A DNA stretch of 64,000 nucleotides, taken from assembly GCF_007097385.1 (NCBI RefSeq), contig NZ_VJZS01000011.1, forward strand, positions 1 through 64,000, read 5' to 3'. The notes beneath the pieces are model-generated. The model searched no databases, was not told where the DNA came from, and worked only from the letters and a program-made list of their open reading frames with translations. A program made the position numbers and the translations under genes. This document shows positions 1 to 9,177 of the stretch, piece after piece. This DNA comes from Flavobacterium sp. ZT3R18 (GTDB lineage: Bacteria > Bacteroidota > Bacteroidia > Flavobacteriales > Flavobacteriaceae). The first letter of the stretch is position 1. Every line of letters starts with the position of its first letter.

Positions 1-1
1 A

Positions 2-1466
2 GCACTTGCGGATGTTACAGTAGCCTGTGGCGCAATCCCTGCTACAAGTACGATACCTTTTAGCAATGGATTGAGTGGAGGATGTGAAGTAAGCGGTACC
101 TCAGTTACCTCAAGTTTCACCGCCACCCCAGATGCCTGCGGAGGAACGGTAACCGAAACCTGGACAGCGACCGATACTTGTGGTAGAGCCCTTGCATCGG
201 TATCCAGAACAATCACGGTAAGTCCAGCGACATTGCCAACAATGACTGCACCCGCTGCTACGACAGTGGCTTGTGGTTCGATTCCTGCCCCAAGTACTAT
301 CAGTTTCAATAATGGATTGAGTGGTGGTTGTTTAATTAGTGGTACCTCAAACCCCTCTACTTTTACAGCCACACCTTCTTCCTGCGGAGGAACGGTAACC
401 GAGACTTGGACAGCGACCGATATTTGTGGCAGAGCCCTTGCATCGGTATCCAGAACAATCACGGTAAGTCCAGCGACATTGCCAACAATGACAGCACTTG
501 CGGATGTTACAGTAGCCTGTGGCGCAATCCCTGTTACAAGTACGATACCTTTTAGCAATGGATTGAGTGGAGGATGTGAAGTAAGCGGTACCTCAGTTAC
601 CTCAAGTTTCACCGCCACCCCAGATGCCTGCGGAGGAACGGTAACCGAAACTTGGACAGCGACCGATATTTGTGGTAGAGCTCTTGCATCGGTATCCAGA
701 ACAATTACGGTAAGTCCAGCGGCATTGCCAACAATGACAGCACTTGCGGATGTTACAGTAGCCTGTGGAGCAATCCCTGTTACAAGTACGATACCTTTTA
801 GCAATGGATTGAGTGGAGGATGTGAAGTAAGTGGTACCTCAGTTACCTCAAGTTTCACCGCCACCCCAGATGCCTGCGGAGGAACGGTAACCGAAACTTG
901 GACAGCGACCGATACTTGTGGTAGAGCCCTTGCATCGGTATCCAGAACAATCACGGTAAGTCCAGCGACATTGCCAACAATGACTGCACCCGCTGCTACG
1001 ACAGTGGCATGCGGTTCGATTCCTGCCCCAAGTACTATCAGTTTCAGTAATGGATTGAGTGGTGGTTGTTTAATTAGTGGTACCTCAAACCCCTCTACTT
1101 TTACAACCACACCTTCTTCCTGCGGAGGAACGGTAACCGAAACCTGGACAGCGACCGATACTTGTGGTAGAGCCCTTGCATCGGTATCCAGAACAATCAC
1201 GGTAAGTCCAGCGACATTGCCAACAATGATAGCACTTGCATCTATTACTGTAGCTTATGGCGAAATTCCTGCTTCAAGCACTATTTTATTTAGTAATGGA
1301 TTGAGCGGAGGAAGTTTAATTAGTGGAATTTCAAATACCTCTACTTTTACTGCAACTCCTGGAGCCTGTGGAGGAACTGTCACAGAAACTTGGACTGCAA
1401 CCGATGCATGTGGAAGACCACTTGCGGCTGTTTCGAGAATAATCACAGTTAGCCCAGCGGCAATCA
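2..1466 (+). repeat. Tandem 246-bp coding repeat, six copies
   Basis: The codons for GLSGG recur at 71, 317, 563, 809, 1055 and 1301, exactly 246 bp apart. Copies 3 and 4 are almost identical at the DNA level, and copies 2 and 5 form a second near-identical type. Copy 6 has diverged and has lost the cysteines of its first half. The array probably starts upstream of the window. Confidence 0.9.
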
Positions 1467-2953
1467 GCGGAAGCGGTGCGGTAACCTCAAATTATAACGG
1501 ATCCCAATTGAGTTGTGCAACAGCAACCGATGGAAAGATTACGGTAACGGCAAGTTACGGAACAGGCACATTAACTTATGCAATTGATGGTGGTTCATAC
1601 CAAGCAAGCAATATATTCACAAGCCTTGCAGCAGGAACGCATTCTATCTCGGTAAAAGATGTCAGCGGTTGTGTAAAATCACTTACCTCGGTAATAATAA
1701 CGGCACCAATAGCGGTTACTATTATAAGTGTGGTGAAAACATCTTATAATGGTTCGGATTTGAGTTGTTCGACGGCTACGGATGGAAAAATTACGGTAAC
1801 AGGAAGTGGCGGAACTGGAACTTTAATGTATTCCAAAAACAATGGATCAACTTATCAATCGTCTAATGTGTTTAGTGGACTCAGTGTAGGAACGTATCAA
1901 ATTAAGGTAAGAGACGCTAATTTATGTGCATCCTCAACTATGACGGTTACAATCATAGCTCCAACGACTCTTTTAGCAACAATCACCTCCAATAACCCAA
2001 CGCTCTACTATGGTTATACAGGGGATCAAACTGCAACTATCACGGCAAAACCAACTGGAGGACAAGCCCCTTACCGTGTTGAAATAATGATGGTAGATCC
2101 TTTACCTACTTCACCATCCCGTCCTATTGAACGTGTGGGAGGTAAACTTATCTGTGGCTATATTAATGCTACAGGTAATGAATCTTGGACGTGTACAGGG
2201 ACAGCGTATCAAACCATTAATTCGTGCGGAGTACAGGCAAAATCTATTTCATGTAATCCCTCCAGTACGATTAATAATAATATTCCTTTAAGTGGTAGTT
2301 ATTCCGTAAATGTTACTTTGCTTGCAGATGCCCGATTTATTGCTATGGTAGTTGATGCCAACGGATGTTCTTATACTATTCCATATAATCAGTCAGTAGG
2401 AGTTGATGCCGAAGATGCACGTTGCTTTGCTGGAAATAGTGGTGTTGTAAAAGTTGCGCTCTGTCATCAAACAGGTAGCACTAAGAATCCTTGTACAGCC
2501 ATTTGTGTAGATCAGTCGGCAGTGCAGGAGCATCTTAATCATGGAGATTTTTTAGGTAAATGTACCAGTAACTGCAAGGCTCCTGTGTTAAATGCAAAAT
2601 TGTCCGTACCTGATAAAATAGTTGTTGCATCTACTGATGTAAAATCTACGGAGCTTGTTATGGTTGATTCATATAGTTTAGCCCACCACAATGAAACAAT
2701 TATAGAACCTGCTGAATTTACTGTAAGAGTTTATCCTAATCCAAGCGATAATCAGTTTACTTTAGTTTTGGAAGGCGGAAGTGATGAAAAAGTTGAAGTG
2801 TTGGTGTACGACATGCTTGCCCGTAGGGTAAAACGTATCGAAAAAAATGGTGGTTTGCCGATTGTTTTTGGAGAGGAATTCACTTCAGGAGAGTATTTAG
2901 TCTTGGTTAAGCAAGGAGCTAATGCAAAAGCACTCAACTTGATAAAAAAATAA
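2..2953 (+). CDS. Secreted repeat surface protein with T9SS C-terminal sorting domain (5' end outside window)
   Basis: The reading frame is open from base 2, so the N-terminus and signal peptide lie upstream of the window; 983 residues are visible. Residues 1 to about 488 are six cysteine-containing repeats of 82 residues, each with the core CGGTVTETWTATD followed by SRTITVSPA. Two SprB-like repeats follow (nt 1467-1965), marked by CATATDGKITVT and GTHSISVKD. The last 80 residues begin VRVYPNPSDNQF and end in a short basic tail, the hallmark of a type A sorting domain recognised by the type IX secretion system, so the protein is probably exported and fixed on the cell surface. SprB-type repeats are known from the Flavobacterium gliding adhesin; an adhesin-like role is inferred. 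No neighbour suggests an operon. A hairpin terminator follows the stop codon. Confidence 0.85.
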   Translation, partial: ALADVTVACGAIPATSTIPFSNGLSGGCEVSGTSVTSSFTATPDACGGTVTETWTATDTCGRALASVSRTITVSPATLPTMTAPAATTVACGSIPAPSTISFNNGLSGGCLISGTSNPSTFTATPSSCGGTVTETWTATDICGRALASVSRTITVSPATLPTMTALADVTVACGAIPVTSTIPFSNGLSGGCEVSGTSVTSSFTATPDACGGTVTETWTATDICGRALASVSRTITVSPAALPTMTALADVTVACGAIPVTSTIPFSNGLSGGCEVSGTSVTSSFTATPDACGGTVTETWTATDTCGRALASVSRTITVSPATLPTMTAPAATTVACGSIPAPSTISFSNGLSGGCLISGTSNPSTFTTTPSSCGGTVTETWTATDTCGRALASVSRTITVSPATLPTMIALASITVAYGEIPASSTILFSNGLSGGSLISGISNTSTFTATPGACGGTVTETWTATDACGRPLAAVSRIITVSPAAISGSGAVTSNYNGSQLSCATATDGKITVTASYGTGTLTYAIDGGSYQASNIFTSLAAGTHSISVKDVSGCVKSLTSVIITAPIAVTIISVVKTSYNGSDLSCSTATDGKITVTGSGGTGTLMYSKNNGSTYQSSNVFSGLSVGTYQIKVRDANLCASSTMTVTIIAPTTLLATITSNNPTLYYGYTGDQTATITAKPTGGQAPYRVEIMMVDPLPTSPSRPIERVGGKLICGYINATGNESWTCTGTAYQTINSCGVQAKSISCNPSSTINNNIPLSGSYSVNVTLLADARFIAMVVDANGCSYTIPYNQSVGVDAEDARCFAGNSGVVKVALCHQTGSTKNPCTAICVDQSAVQEHLNHGDFLGKCTSNCKAPVLNAKLSVPDKIVVASTDVKSTELVMVDSYSLAHHNETIIEPAEFTVRVYPNPSDNQFTLVLEGGSDEKVEVLVYDMLARRVKRIEKNGGLPIVFGEEFTSGEYLVLVKQGANAKALNLIKK

Positions 2954-2978
2954 AAATATTTTAAAAACGTTTTAAAAT

Positions 2979-3016
2979 AAAGCCCTCCTGATTTTATTTG
3001 GGAGGGCTTTACTATT
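2979..3016. terminator. Bidirectional hairpin terminator between convergent genes
   Basis: A ten-base stem AAAGCCCTCC (2979-2988) pairs perfectly with GGAGGGCTTT (3001-3010). It lies 26 bp after the stop of the surface protein and faces the convergent methyltransferase gene. T-rich flanks occur on both sides, so it can serve both strands. Confidence 0.75.
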
Positions 3017-3114
3017 TTATAATAATGATAGGCTGTTTTTTTTAGAAATTGACTGCTTTTGAGTAAAAATGCAACAATGGATATTGTTGAACAGGTTTGA
3101 ACTAGTAAGTGATG

Positions 3115-3960
3115 TTATTTCACCCCATAAATTACAAGGGCGCTAGAGTCAATAATAATATTCCCATCCGGATATTTTTGATTCACCAAAAGATACACTT
3201 CGTTTTTTATTTTTTCTTTCATTGCGTTGTCAGTTTTACTAAGCGCTGCAACAACTGGGGCGGCAACATCATTCATTAGATTCCAATACACATCTGTTGT
3301 TTTGCAATTTAATTTTCCTGTTACCTCATTTTCTGAAATGTTTTTCAAGCCTGCTTGTGAAAATAAATTCGTCATGAATCCCTCTTTCGAGCAACGAAAC
3401 ATACCGGGTGCTCCGGGTGGAGGAGGAGGTATTTCTATGTTTTTATTGATAGTTCCCATGATAGCCGTTACCCAGAAATTTTTTTCTGGAATGTTCCAAA
3501 CGGTAGTTGCAATTCTTCCTCCGGGTTTAAGTACTCGTGTCATTTCTTTTATAGCTAATTGCATATCTGGGAAAAACATAAATCCAAAGCGACAACTAAT
3601 AGCGTCAAAAGTGTTATCGGCAAAGGGAAGCTCGCAAACATCACACACTACGGTTTCAAAATTTTTGATTCCTCTATTTTTCGCATTTTCTTGTGCTATT
3701 TCGAGCATGCCTTCGGCTAAGTCTGTAGAAATGACTTTTCCTGCTGATAATCGTGATGCGATTGTTAAACCAGGTTCTCCTGTGCCTGCGGCTACATCCA
3801 AAACGAGATCGTCGTTTTTTAAATCAAGTAGTCTAATGATCTCATCTCCCATTGGTTTTAGAAAATCCATTGTAAGCTCATCCCATTTTTTCCAACCGGG
3901 AGAAAACTTGTTCCAGGTTTCTTTCTGTTGATCCCTGATTTTTTCAATTTCTAGTTCCAT
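3115..3960 (-). CDS. Class I SAM-dependent methyltransferase (UbiE/COQ5-like)
   Basis: A 281-residue Rossmann-fold methyltransferase. Motif I is LDVAAGTGEPG at about residues 54-64, an acidic motif II (STDLAEGM) follows, then CDVCELPFADNTFDAISCRFGFMF and the post-motif RVLKPGGRIATTVWN, an arrangement typical of the Methyltransf_11/UbiE group. The substrate cannot be read from sequence. I chose the ATG at 3960 because the protein then starts MELEIEKIRDQQ directly before the conserved W/FSPGW region; an in-frame ATG at 3990 and a TTG at 3999 would add 10-13 residues. The gene is monocistronic and converges on the surface-protein gene. Confidence 0.8.
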   Translation of the reverse strand: MELEIEKIRDQQKETWNKFSPGWKKWDELTMDFLKPMGDEIIRLLDLKNDDLVLDVAAGTGEPGLTIASRLSAGKVISTDLAEGMLEIAQENAKNRGIKNFETVVCDVCELPFADNTFDAISCRFGFMFFPDMQLAIKEMTRVLKPGGRIATTVWNIPEKNFWVTAIMGTINKNIEIPPPPPGAPGMFRCSKEGFMTNLFSQAGLKNISENEVTGKLNCKTTDVYWNLMNDVAAPVVAALSKTDNAMKEKIKNEVYLLVNQKYPDGNIIIDSSALVIYGVK

Positions 3961-4190
3961 AATAGTATGATTTATTGTTTGTAATCGCATTGCAGTCAAG
4001 ACTTTGTAGGATTAAAAAGGAGGAGATTGATGAGGTTGTTATTTGTATGAAATGCAGCTATAAATTTAATGATATAATGTATCTGTTTATGTTAAAGACA
4101 TCATATATTTTATGCAATTATAAATAAATCAATTGGATAGATGTTTTTTAGCGTTGCGTTATATGAGATTTTAGGTGAATTAACATCAAA

Positions 4191-4228
4191 AAAAAAACAC
4201 CCTAAAATTAAATTTTAGAGTGTTTTTA
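4191..4228 (-). terminator. Terminator of the first ammonium transporter gene
   Basis: Read on the minus strand, an A/T-rich hairpin (arms ACACCCTAAAAT and ATTTTAGAGTGT, one mismatch) is followed by a run of eight T. It lies about 200 bp after the stop of the amt gene at 4432. Confidence 0.6.
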
Positions 4229-4233
4229 TAGTA

Positions 4234-4402
4234 ACTATTCAGCTAGTTTTTAGTCTCAGTTTTCAGCCTAAAATGGGTGTTTATTTTTAAACTAGTTCTA
4301 AAACAAACTCCCTTTTTTACAAATATTGTTAAGAAAGCGAATTGTATTGTTTACTGACAACTCTGAAAACTGCGACTGCGACTGCGACTGAAAACTGAAT
4401 AG
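4234..4402. repeat. Small element with inverted ends (MITE-like)
   Basis: The left end CTATTCAG and the right end CTGAATAG are exact inverted copies. Just inside each lies an inverted pair built on CAGTTTTCAG / CTGAAAACT. The right side holds a GCGACT triplet-of-hexamers, GCGACTGCGACTGCGACT. A related fragment, TCAGTCGCAGTTTTCAG, occurs near 16428-16444, so this may be a dispersed non-coding repeat. It occupies most of the 471-bp gap between the methyltransferase and amt. Confidence 0.45.
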
Positions 4403-4431
4403 ATACTTTTTATATATTTGTAAACTAGCTT

Positions 4432-5760
4432 TTACAAGTATTCTCCGTGTTGAGAAATATCCAATCCCAGTTCTTCTTTATCTTCTGTAACTCTTAAAGG
4501 TGTAATTTTGTTTACAATAAAGAATAAGAAATACGACATGCTAAAAGCAAATACAGAAACGATTACTAGGGCGGTTAATTGGTGTACAAAAAGACCAGTT
4601 TCTCCAAAGATAAGACCTTGGCCGGCCCCACCTTCGGCAACTAAACCTGGGTAAACAGCTCCAGAAGCGAATACTCCTGTTAGTACCATACCAACCATAC
4701 CTCCAACACCGTGACACGCAAAAACATCTAGAGCATCGTCTATTTTTCCTTTAGGGAATTTAAGAACCATTACATTACTGATAAGACTGGCAATAATACC
4801 AATAGCAATAGCATGTGGAATGCTAACAAAACCAGCTGCCGGAGTAATGGCAACCAATCCTACTACGGCACCAATACAAGCGCCCATAGCCGAAAGTTTG
4901 TGTCCCATAATTTTATCAAGGAATACCCAAGCCATTGCGGCAGATGCAGCTGCAACAGTGGTTGTTCCTAGAGCTTGTACGGCAAGACCATTAGCCCCTA
5001 AAGCAGAACCTGCGTTAAAACCAAACCATCCAAACCATAATAAACCAGTTCCTAATAATACATAAGTAATACGAGCAGGATTTACTTTTTGAACCTTACG
5101 TTTTCCTAAAAAGATGGCTCCGGCCAATGCAGCCCAACCTGCGCTCATGTGAACTACGGTTCCACCGGCAAAATCTAGTACTCCCATTTTGAAGAAAAGA
5201 CCATCTGGATGCCAAGTCATGTGTGCCAATGGCGCATAGACGAATAATATAAACAATACCATAAACAATAGGTAAGCCCAAAAACGAATACGTTCTGCAA
5301 AAGCTCCCGTGATTAAGGCTGGGGTAATGATGGCGAATTTGGCTTGGAATAGCGCAAAAAGCATAAATGGAATTGTTGGAGCAAGACTCCAAGCGGTATT
5401 TATGCCAACACCTTGAAAAAAGAGGTTTTCTCTCGGATCTCCTATTATTCCGCCAATTGATGGTCCAAAGGATAATCCGAAACCAATGATAACCCACAAT
5501 ACGGTTACGATCACCATGGCCATGAAGCTTTGTAACATAGTGCTGATAACATTTTTTTTACCCACCATACCGCCGTAAAAGAAACCTAATCCGGGTGTCA
5601 TTAATAATACTAATGAGGTTGCAACGATTAACCAAGCGGTATCGCCTGTGTCGAATTTGACTGCTTCGGCAGGAACTGGGTTATCGGTTAAGAAAAAATT
5701 AGAGAAAAGGGTTAGTACTAAAATAGTACATAATAGCAGACTTAAAAGAATTTTTCGCAT
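4432..5760 (-). CDS. amtB: Ammonium transporter (Amt/MEP/Rh family)
   Basis: A 442-residue polytopic inner-membrane protein that conducts ammonium. A hydrophobic leader (1-25) precedes the family start DTAWLIVATSLVLLMTPGL. The family signature DFAGGTVVHMSAGWAALAG contains the first pore histidine, H204, and the second pore histidine is H350 in DDALDVFACHGVGGMVG. Length and topology fit a full Amt with 11 membrane helices after leader cleavage. It sits 363 bp downstream of a second amt in the same direction, with a terminator between, so the two are probably transcribed separately. No glnK/P-II gene is adjacent, which is unusual because amt and glnK are often paired. Regulation by nitrogen is inferred from the family. 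Confidence 0.93.
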   Translation of the reverse strand: MRKILLSLLLCTILVLTLFSNFFLTDNPVPAEAVKFDTGDTAWLIVATSLVLLMTPGLGFFYGGMVGKKNVISTMLQSFMAMVIVTVLWVIIGFGLSFGPSIGGIIGDPRENLFFQGVGINTAWSLAPTIPFMLFALFQAKFAIITPALITGAFAERIRFWAYLLFMVLFILFVYAPLAHMTWHPDGLFFKMGVLDFAGGTVVHMSAGWAALAGAIFLGKRKVQKVNPARITYVLLGTGLLWFGWFGFNAGSALGANGLAVQALGTTTVAAASAAMAWVFLDKIMGHKLSAMGACIGAVVGLVAITPAAGFVSIPHAIAIGIIASLISNVMVLKFPKGKIDDALDVFACHGVGGMVGMVLTGVFASGAVYPGLVAEGGAGQGLIFGETGLFVHQLTALVIVSVFAFSMSYFLFFIVNKITPLRVTEDKEELGLDISQHGEYL

Positions 5761-5870
5761 GGTTTTTGTTTTTGGGTTTGGTTTTTTGATTTTTGATAAA
5801 AGTATAAAATTATTTAAAAGACAATGAAAAAAATATGGGTATATAATTAATAATTATGAATTTTTAAAAT

Positions 5871-5905
5871 AACACCCCTTGTTTTTGAAGGGGTGTGTTT
5901 TTTTT
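5871..5905 (+). terminator. Strong hairpin with plus-strand T-tract between the amt genes
   Basis: AACACCCCTT (5871-5880) pairs with AAGGGGTGTG (5888-5897) and is followed by eight T on the plus strand. No plus-strand gene lies upstream. It may insulate the upstream region of the first amt from antisense transcription. The rest of the 363-bp gap shows nothing else. Confidence 0.45.
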
Positions 5906-6063
5906 AAGCTAAAAAAAAGAATTTAATAATGCCGTTTTTGAGTTTTTGTTGACTTGAGGGTTGGTTTTGTAAGGGTATTATGGTTGATGTTTGTGTCTTT
6001 GTTTAGGATTAGGATATGATGACTAATGATGTGATTTTAATTTAAAATATTTTGGGTTTAATT

Positions 6064-6102
6064 AGAAAAAAAGCCCTCTAAAAAAAGAATTTTAGAGGGC
6101 TT
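6064..6102 (-). terminator. Terminator of the second ammonium transporter gene
   Basis: A perfect 13-bp stem, AAGCCCTCTAAAA with TTTTAGAGGGCTT (6071-6083 / 6090-6102). On the minus strand it is followed by a T-run. It lies 22 bp after the stop codon of the amt gene at 6124. Confidence 0.8.
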
Positions 6103-6123
6103 GGTTTTGGTTTAAAGGAGGAG

Positions 6124-7440
6124 CTACAAGTATTCGCCGTGTTGAGAAATGTCTAATCCTAGTTCTTCTCTTTCTTCAGTAACTCTCAAAGGAGTGATTT
6201 TGTTAACAATAAAAAAAAGGAAATACGACATGGTAAAGGCAAAAATAGAAACTCCTACTAATGCTATAAGTTGGTTGGTAAATAATTTAGTTTCGCCAAA
6301 AGCAAGACCTTGATCTACAACGGCGGGGTTAATGGCTTTTGAAGCGAATACTCCGGTTAAAAGCATTCCGACCATTCCGCCAACGCCATGACAGGCAAAA
6401 ACATCTAGTGCATCATCTATTTTTCCTTTAGGAAATTTGCTAACCATGATGTTGCTTACAATGCTTCCTAATATTCCGATAGTTATGGCATGCGGAATGC
6501 TAACGTATCCAGCTGCGGGTGTGATGGCTACCAGTCCTACAACGGCTCCGATGCAAGCTCCCATTGCCGAAAGTTTGTGCCCCATGATTTTATCCAGAAA
6601 TACCCAAGCCATAGAAGCGGCAGCGGCAGCTACAGTGGTGGTTCCTAGTGCTTGTGCGGCAAGTCCGTTGGCTCCCATTGCAGATCCAGCGTTAAATCCG
6701 AACCAGCCAAACCATAATAATCCGGTTCCTAATAATACATAAGTGATACGTGCTGGGTTTGCTTTTGGAATTTTACGTTTCCCTAAAAACATGGCTCCCG
6801 CAAGGGCTGCCCAACCGGCACTCATGTGTACCACGGTACCTCCAGCGAAATCCAAGACTCCTAAATTGAATAATATTCCTTCTGGATGCCAAGTCATGTG
6901 GGCTAAAGGTGCGTATACAAACAATATAAATAATACCATAAATAACATATAGGCCCAAAAACGGATGCGTTCTGCGAAGGCGCCTGTAACAATGGCGGGG
7001 GTTATGATGGCAAATTTAGCTTGGAATAAAGCGAATAATAAAAATGGAATTGTAGGCGCTAATCCCCATGAGGTCCCAGTTCCGACACCTTGAAAAAATA
7101 AGTTCGGAAGTGGGTTTCCGATAATGCCTCCTATAGAAGGACCAAATGATAATCCGAAGCCAATGATAACCCATAAAACGGTTACGATTACCATAGCCAT
7201 AAAACTTTGGAGCATGGTGCTGATGACATTCTTTTTGCCAACCATTCCTCCATAAAAGAACCCTAATCCGGGGGTCATTAATAATACCAATGCCGAAGCG
7301 ACGAGCATCCAGGCGATGTCTCCGGTGTTAAAATTAGAAACTTCGGCAGGATTTGTTGGGTTGTTGGTTAGGAATAAATTGGAACAGTAGGATAGGACCA
7401 AAATCGTGATAAGAATCACACTTAAAACTATTTTACGCAT
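6124..7440 (-). CDS. amtB: Ammonium transporter (Amt family), tandem paralogue
   Basis: A 438-residue homologue of the amt gene at 4432; the two align almost without gaps over the membrane core and end in the same residues (LGLDISQHGEYL). Both pore histidines are kept (about H205 and H351), as are the ammonium transporter signature and the cytosolic DDALDVFACHG segment. Differences cluster in the leader, in the loop around residue 110 (NPLPN against DPREN) and in the region before the last helix. The pair looks like a tandem duplication with later divergence. It has its own terminator and a 480-bp upstream region carrying an inverted repeat. The two copies may differ in affinity or expression, which is inference. 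Confidence 0.93.
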   Translation of the reverse strand: MRKIVLSVILITILVLSYCSNLFLTNNPTNPAEVSNFNTGDIAWMLVASALVLLMTPGLGFFYGGMVGKKNVISTMLQSFMAMVIVTVLWVIIGFGLSFGPSIGGIIGNPLPNLFFQGVGTGTSWGLAPTIPFLLFALFQAKFAIITPAIVTGAFAERIRFWAYMLFMVLFILFVYAPLAHMTWHPEGILFNLGVLDFAGGTVVHMSAGWAALAGAMFLGKRKIPKANPARITYVLLGTGLLWFGWFGFNAGSAMGANGLAAQALGTTTVAAAAASMAWVFLDKIMGHKLSAMGACIGAVVGLVAITPAAGYVSIPHAITIGILGSIVSNIMVSKFPKGKIDDALDVFACHGVGGMVGMLLTGVFASKAINPAVVDQGLAFGETKLFTNQLIALVGVSIFAFTMSYFLFFIVNKITPLRVTEEREELGLDISQHGEYL

Positions 7441-7489
7441 TGTCTGGTTATTTTTATTTTTTATGTAAAATTATAAAATGAATTATTAC

Positions 7490-7509
7490 ACCCAGTTAAA
7501 AGTATGGGT
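7490..7509. promoter_or_regulatory. Inverted repeat upstream of second amt
   Basis: ACCCA (7490-7494) and TGGGT (7505-7509) flank a 10-bp AT-rich core, 50-69 bp before the amt start. A similar TATGGGT occurs 74 bp before the first amt start (5834-5840). The shared motif could bind a regulator. No further evidence. Confidence 0.3.
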
Positions 7510-7817
7510 TGATTTTTTATTTTTATCATTTTTTCAATTTGACCCCTGTAAATTTTACGACAAGTGGTTGAAAAGTGTTTAAAAATGGCGATAATTTAAT
7601 TTGGAAGATTTATTTGGGACCTAAAAAAGAATTTATTTTTTGGTTTTGTAGCTATCTGGTCTATTTATGAAAGTAAATCATTGCAAAAGGGATAAATCAA
7701 AAAAAAATACTATTATTTGATAAAGTATTTTTGTCCGATTAAGACTTTGAAATATTTAGTTAAGCGTTTAATTTGAGTCACTTTTAAGAGATAAATTGGC
7801 TTGCTTGTTTTTTAAAA

Positions 7818-7872
7818 TTTCTCGCAAAGACGCAAAGAAAAATAGCACTATGCTTTGCGTCTTCGCGAGAAA
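7818..7872. repeat. Intergenic palindromic repeat (CTCGCAAAGACGCAAAG type)
   Basis: Arms 7818-7837 and 7853-7872 are 20-base inverted copies with one mismatch, around a 15-base loop. It lies in the 480-bp gap between the BioF-like gene and amt. The remainder of that gap shows only AT-rich sequence. Confidence 0.7.
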
Positions 7873-7920
7873 TAAATTTAACAAAATCCTTACATGAAAT
7901 GCTTAACTTAATGATATTTA

Positions 7921-8991
7921 TTATAGAACAAATCGAATGTCACTATCAAGATTGGTAGACAGATTAGAGAAAATATTCAATTGTTTTGTCATTGTATCCA
8001 AATCCTCTTTTGTATGATGCGCACTAATCACAATCCGACTCAGTTTACCCGAAGCCGTTGGATAAGGAAATGAGGTTGGAATGATTTTATTTTCTAATAA
8101 CAATTGAAGTAACTCGTTATTGTCAAAGTAAATAGCAGGATATTCTTTGACAAATGTAAAAGCAGGGTTGGGAATTAAATTACTTTCTACGTAGGACAAA
8201 TTGAGTTGTAGTTTTTGTCGTTGTACTTCGTAGAGTTCTTGTGCGTTGATGTAGGTTTCCAGAAAAGCGGGATTCATTCCCGAGGCTCCTATAAAAGCTT
8301 GTTGTTTCTTTAATTCGGTTATAAAATCCAAATCGCCAGCAATAAAGCCACCCGAAAGCCCGAAAGCTTTTCCTAGAGAAGCAATGCTTATTTTTCGATG
8401 CACATTCGGAAGTTGGTATTGATTTAAAACACCATGACCTCTATCTCCTAATATTCCGATACTGTGGGATTCGTCGAGGATCAAAGTGATTTCTTTGTCT
8501 TTTGGAATTTCAAGCAAAATGCTTAAATCTATAGGAGTAACTTCCAGCGACGGAATGGCATCGGCTACGATTCCAATTTTAGAAACGGTAGGATCGAAAA
8601 GAAAAGGATTCAATTTTCCGTTTTGAAGTAACGGTTGGGAAAAGGGATGCAGTAAAGCGGGATGCGTATTGGGGAAATAGAAAACCAGATCAGTTGTTTG
8701 TTGTAATAATTCTAATGCCAATTTGCCAGCCAACATACCAGAGGAAATGGTAACAGCGGCATTAGTTCCTATTTGTTTTGCCAACAAATTTTCGGCAGTT
8801 TTGTAAACCTTCAGCTGAATGTTGGCAGAACGCGAACTCCCATAACTAGTTCCCCATTTTTGGAAACTTGCCAATAGAATCGTTTGAAACTCGGGTAGGG
8901 TAGTGACCCCTAAATAATTGGTACCACCAAAGTAGAGGTGCTCTTTTCCACCAACGGAAATTATTCGATTGGGAATCTCGTTTACTTTCAT
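7921..8991 (-). CDS. PLP-dependent alpha-oxoamine synthase-like protein (BioF/KBL/SPT family)
   Basis: A 356-residue fold-type I PLP enzyme. Near the start, LYFGGTNYLGV and WGTSYGSSRSANIQ resemble the substrate-entry segment of 8-amino-7-oxononanoate synthases. The cofactor site shows DESHSIGILGDRGHGV (about D173, H176) and the Schiff-base lysine K208 in SIASLGKAFGLSGGF. The family condenses an amino acid with an acyl-CoA. At 356 residues it is shorter than true BioF, and no biotin genes are nearby, so biotin synthesis should not be assumed. I chose the ATG at 8991; the frame runs open for 33 more codons upstream through a palindromic repeat, which is not credible coding sequence. It is followed by 226 bp and the dipeptide epimerase on the same strand. 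Confidence 0.75.
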   Translation of the reverse strand: MKVNEIPNRIISVGGKEHLYFGGTNYLGVTTLPEFQTILLASFQKWGTSYGSSRSANIQLKVYKTAENLLAKQIGTNAAVTISSGMLAGKLALELLQQTTDLVFYFPNTHPALLHPFSQPLLQNGKLNPFLFDPTVSKIGIVADAIPSLEVTPIDLSILLEIPKDKEITLILDESHSIGILGDRGHGVLNQYQLPNVHRKISIASLGKAFGLSGGFIAGDLDFITELKKQQAFIGASGMNPAFLETYINAQELYEVQRQKLQLNLSYVESNLIPNPAFTFVKEYPAIYFDNNELLQLLLENKIIPTSFPYPTASGKLSRIVISAHHTKEDLDTMTKQLNIFSNLSTNLDSDIRFVL

Positions 8992-9068
8992 GTTGTTTGT
9001 ACGAATTAGTTTTAAATTTATGACTGTTCGCAACCGATACCGGTTTTCGACAAAATACACTGTCGTAA

Positions 9069-9140
9069 AAAATCTGCGAAAATCTGCCAAATCTGCGTGG
9101 AAAAATTGGCACGCAGATTTGGCAGATTTGCGCAGATTTT
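9069..9140. repeat. Intergenic palindromic repeat (AATCTGCG type)
   Basis: Two 31-base arms (9069-9099 and 9110-9140) are inverted copies with one mismatch around a 10-base loop. Each arm repeats the word AATCTGC three times. It lies just upstream of the BioF-like gene and explains the spurious 5' extension of that frame. Confidence 0.75.
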
Positions 9141-9177
9141 ACAAACTTCTAATGATTTTTTTTAAAGCTAATAACTA

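Noticed and set aside
3227-3931. Long plus-strand frame opposite the methyltransferase
   Set aside because: Lies wholly antisense to a gene with clear SAM motifs; its protein shows no domain pattern.
7921-8991. Biotin synthesis gene bioF
   Set aside because: Shorter than typical BioF and without other biotin genes, so only the broader family is called.
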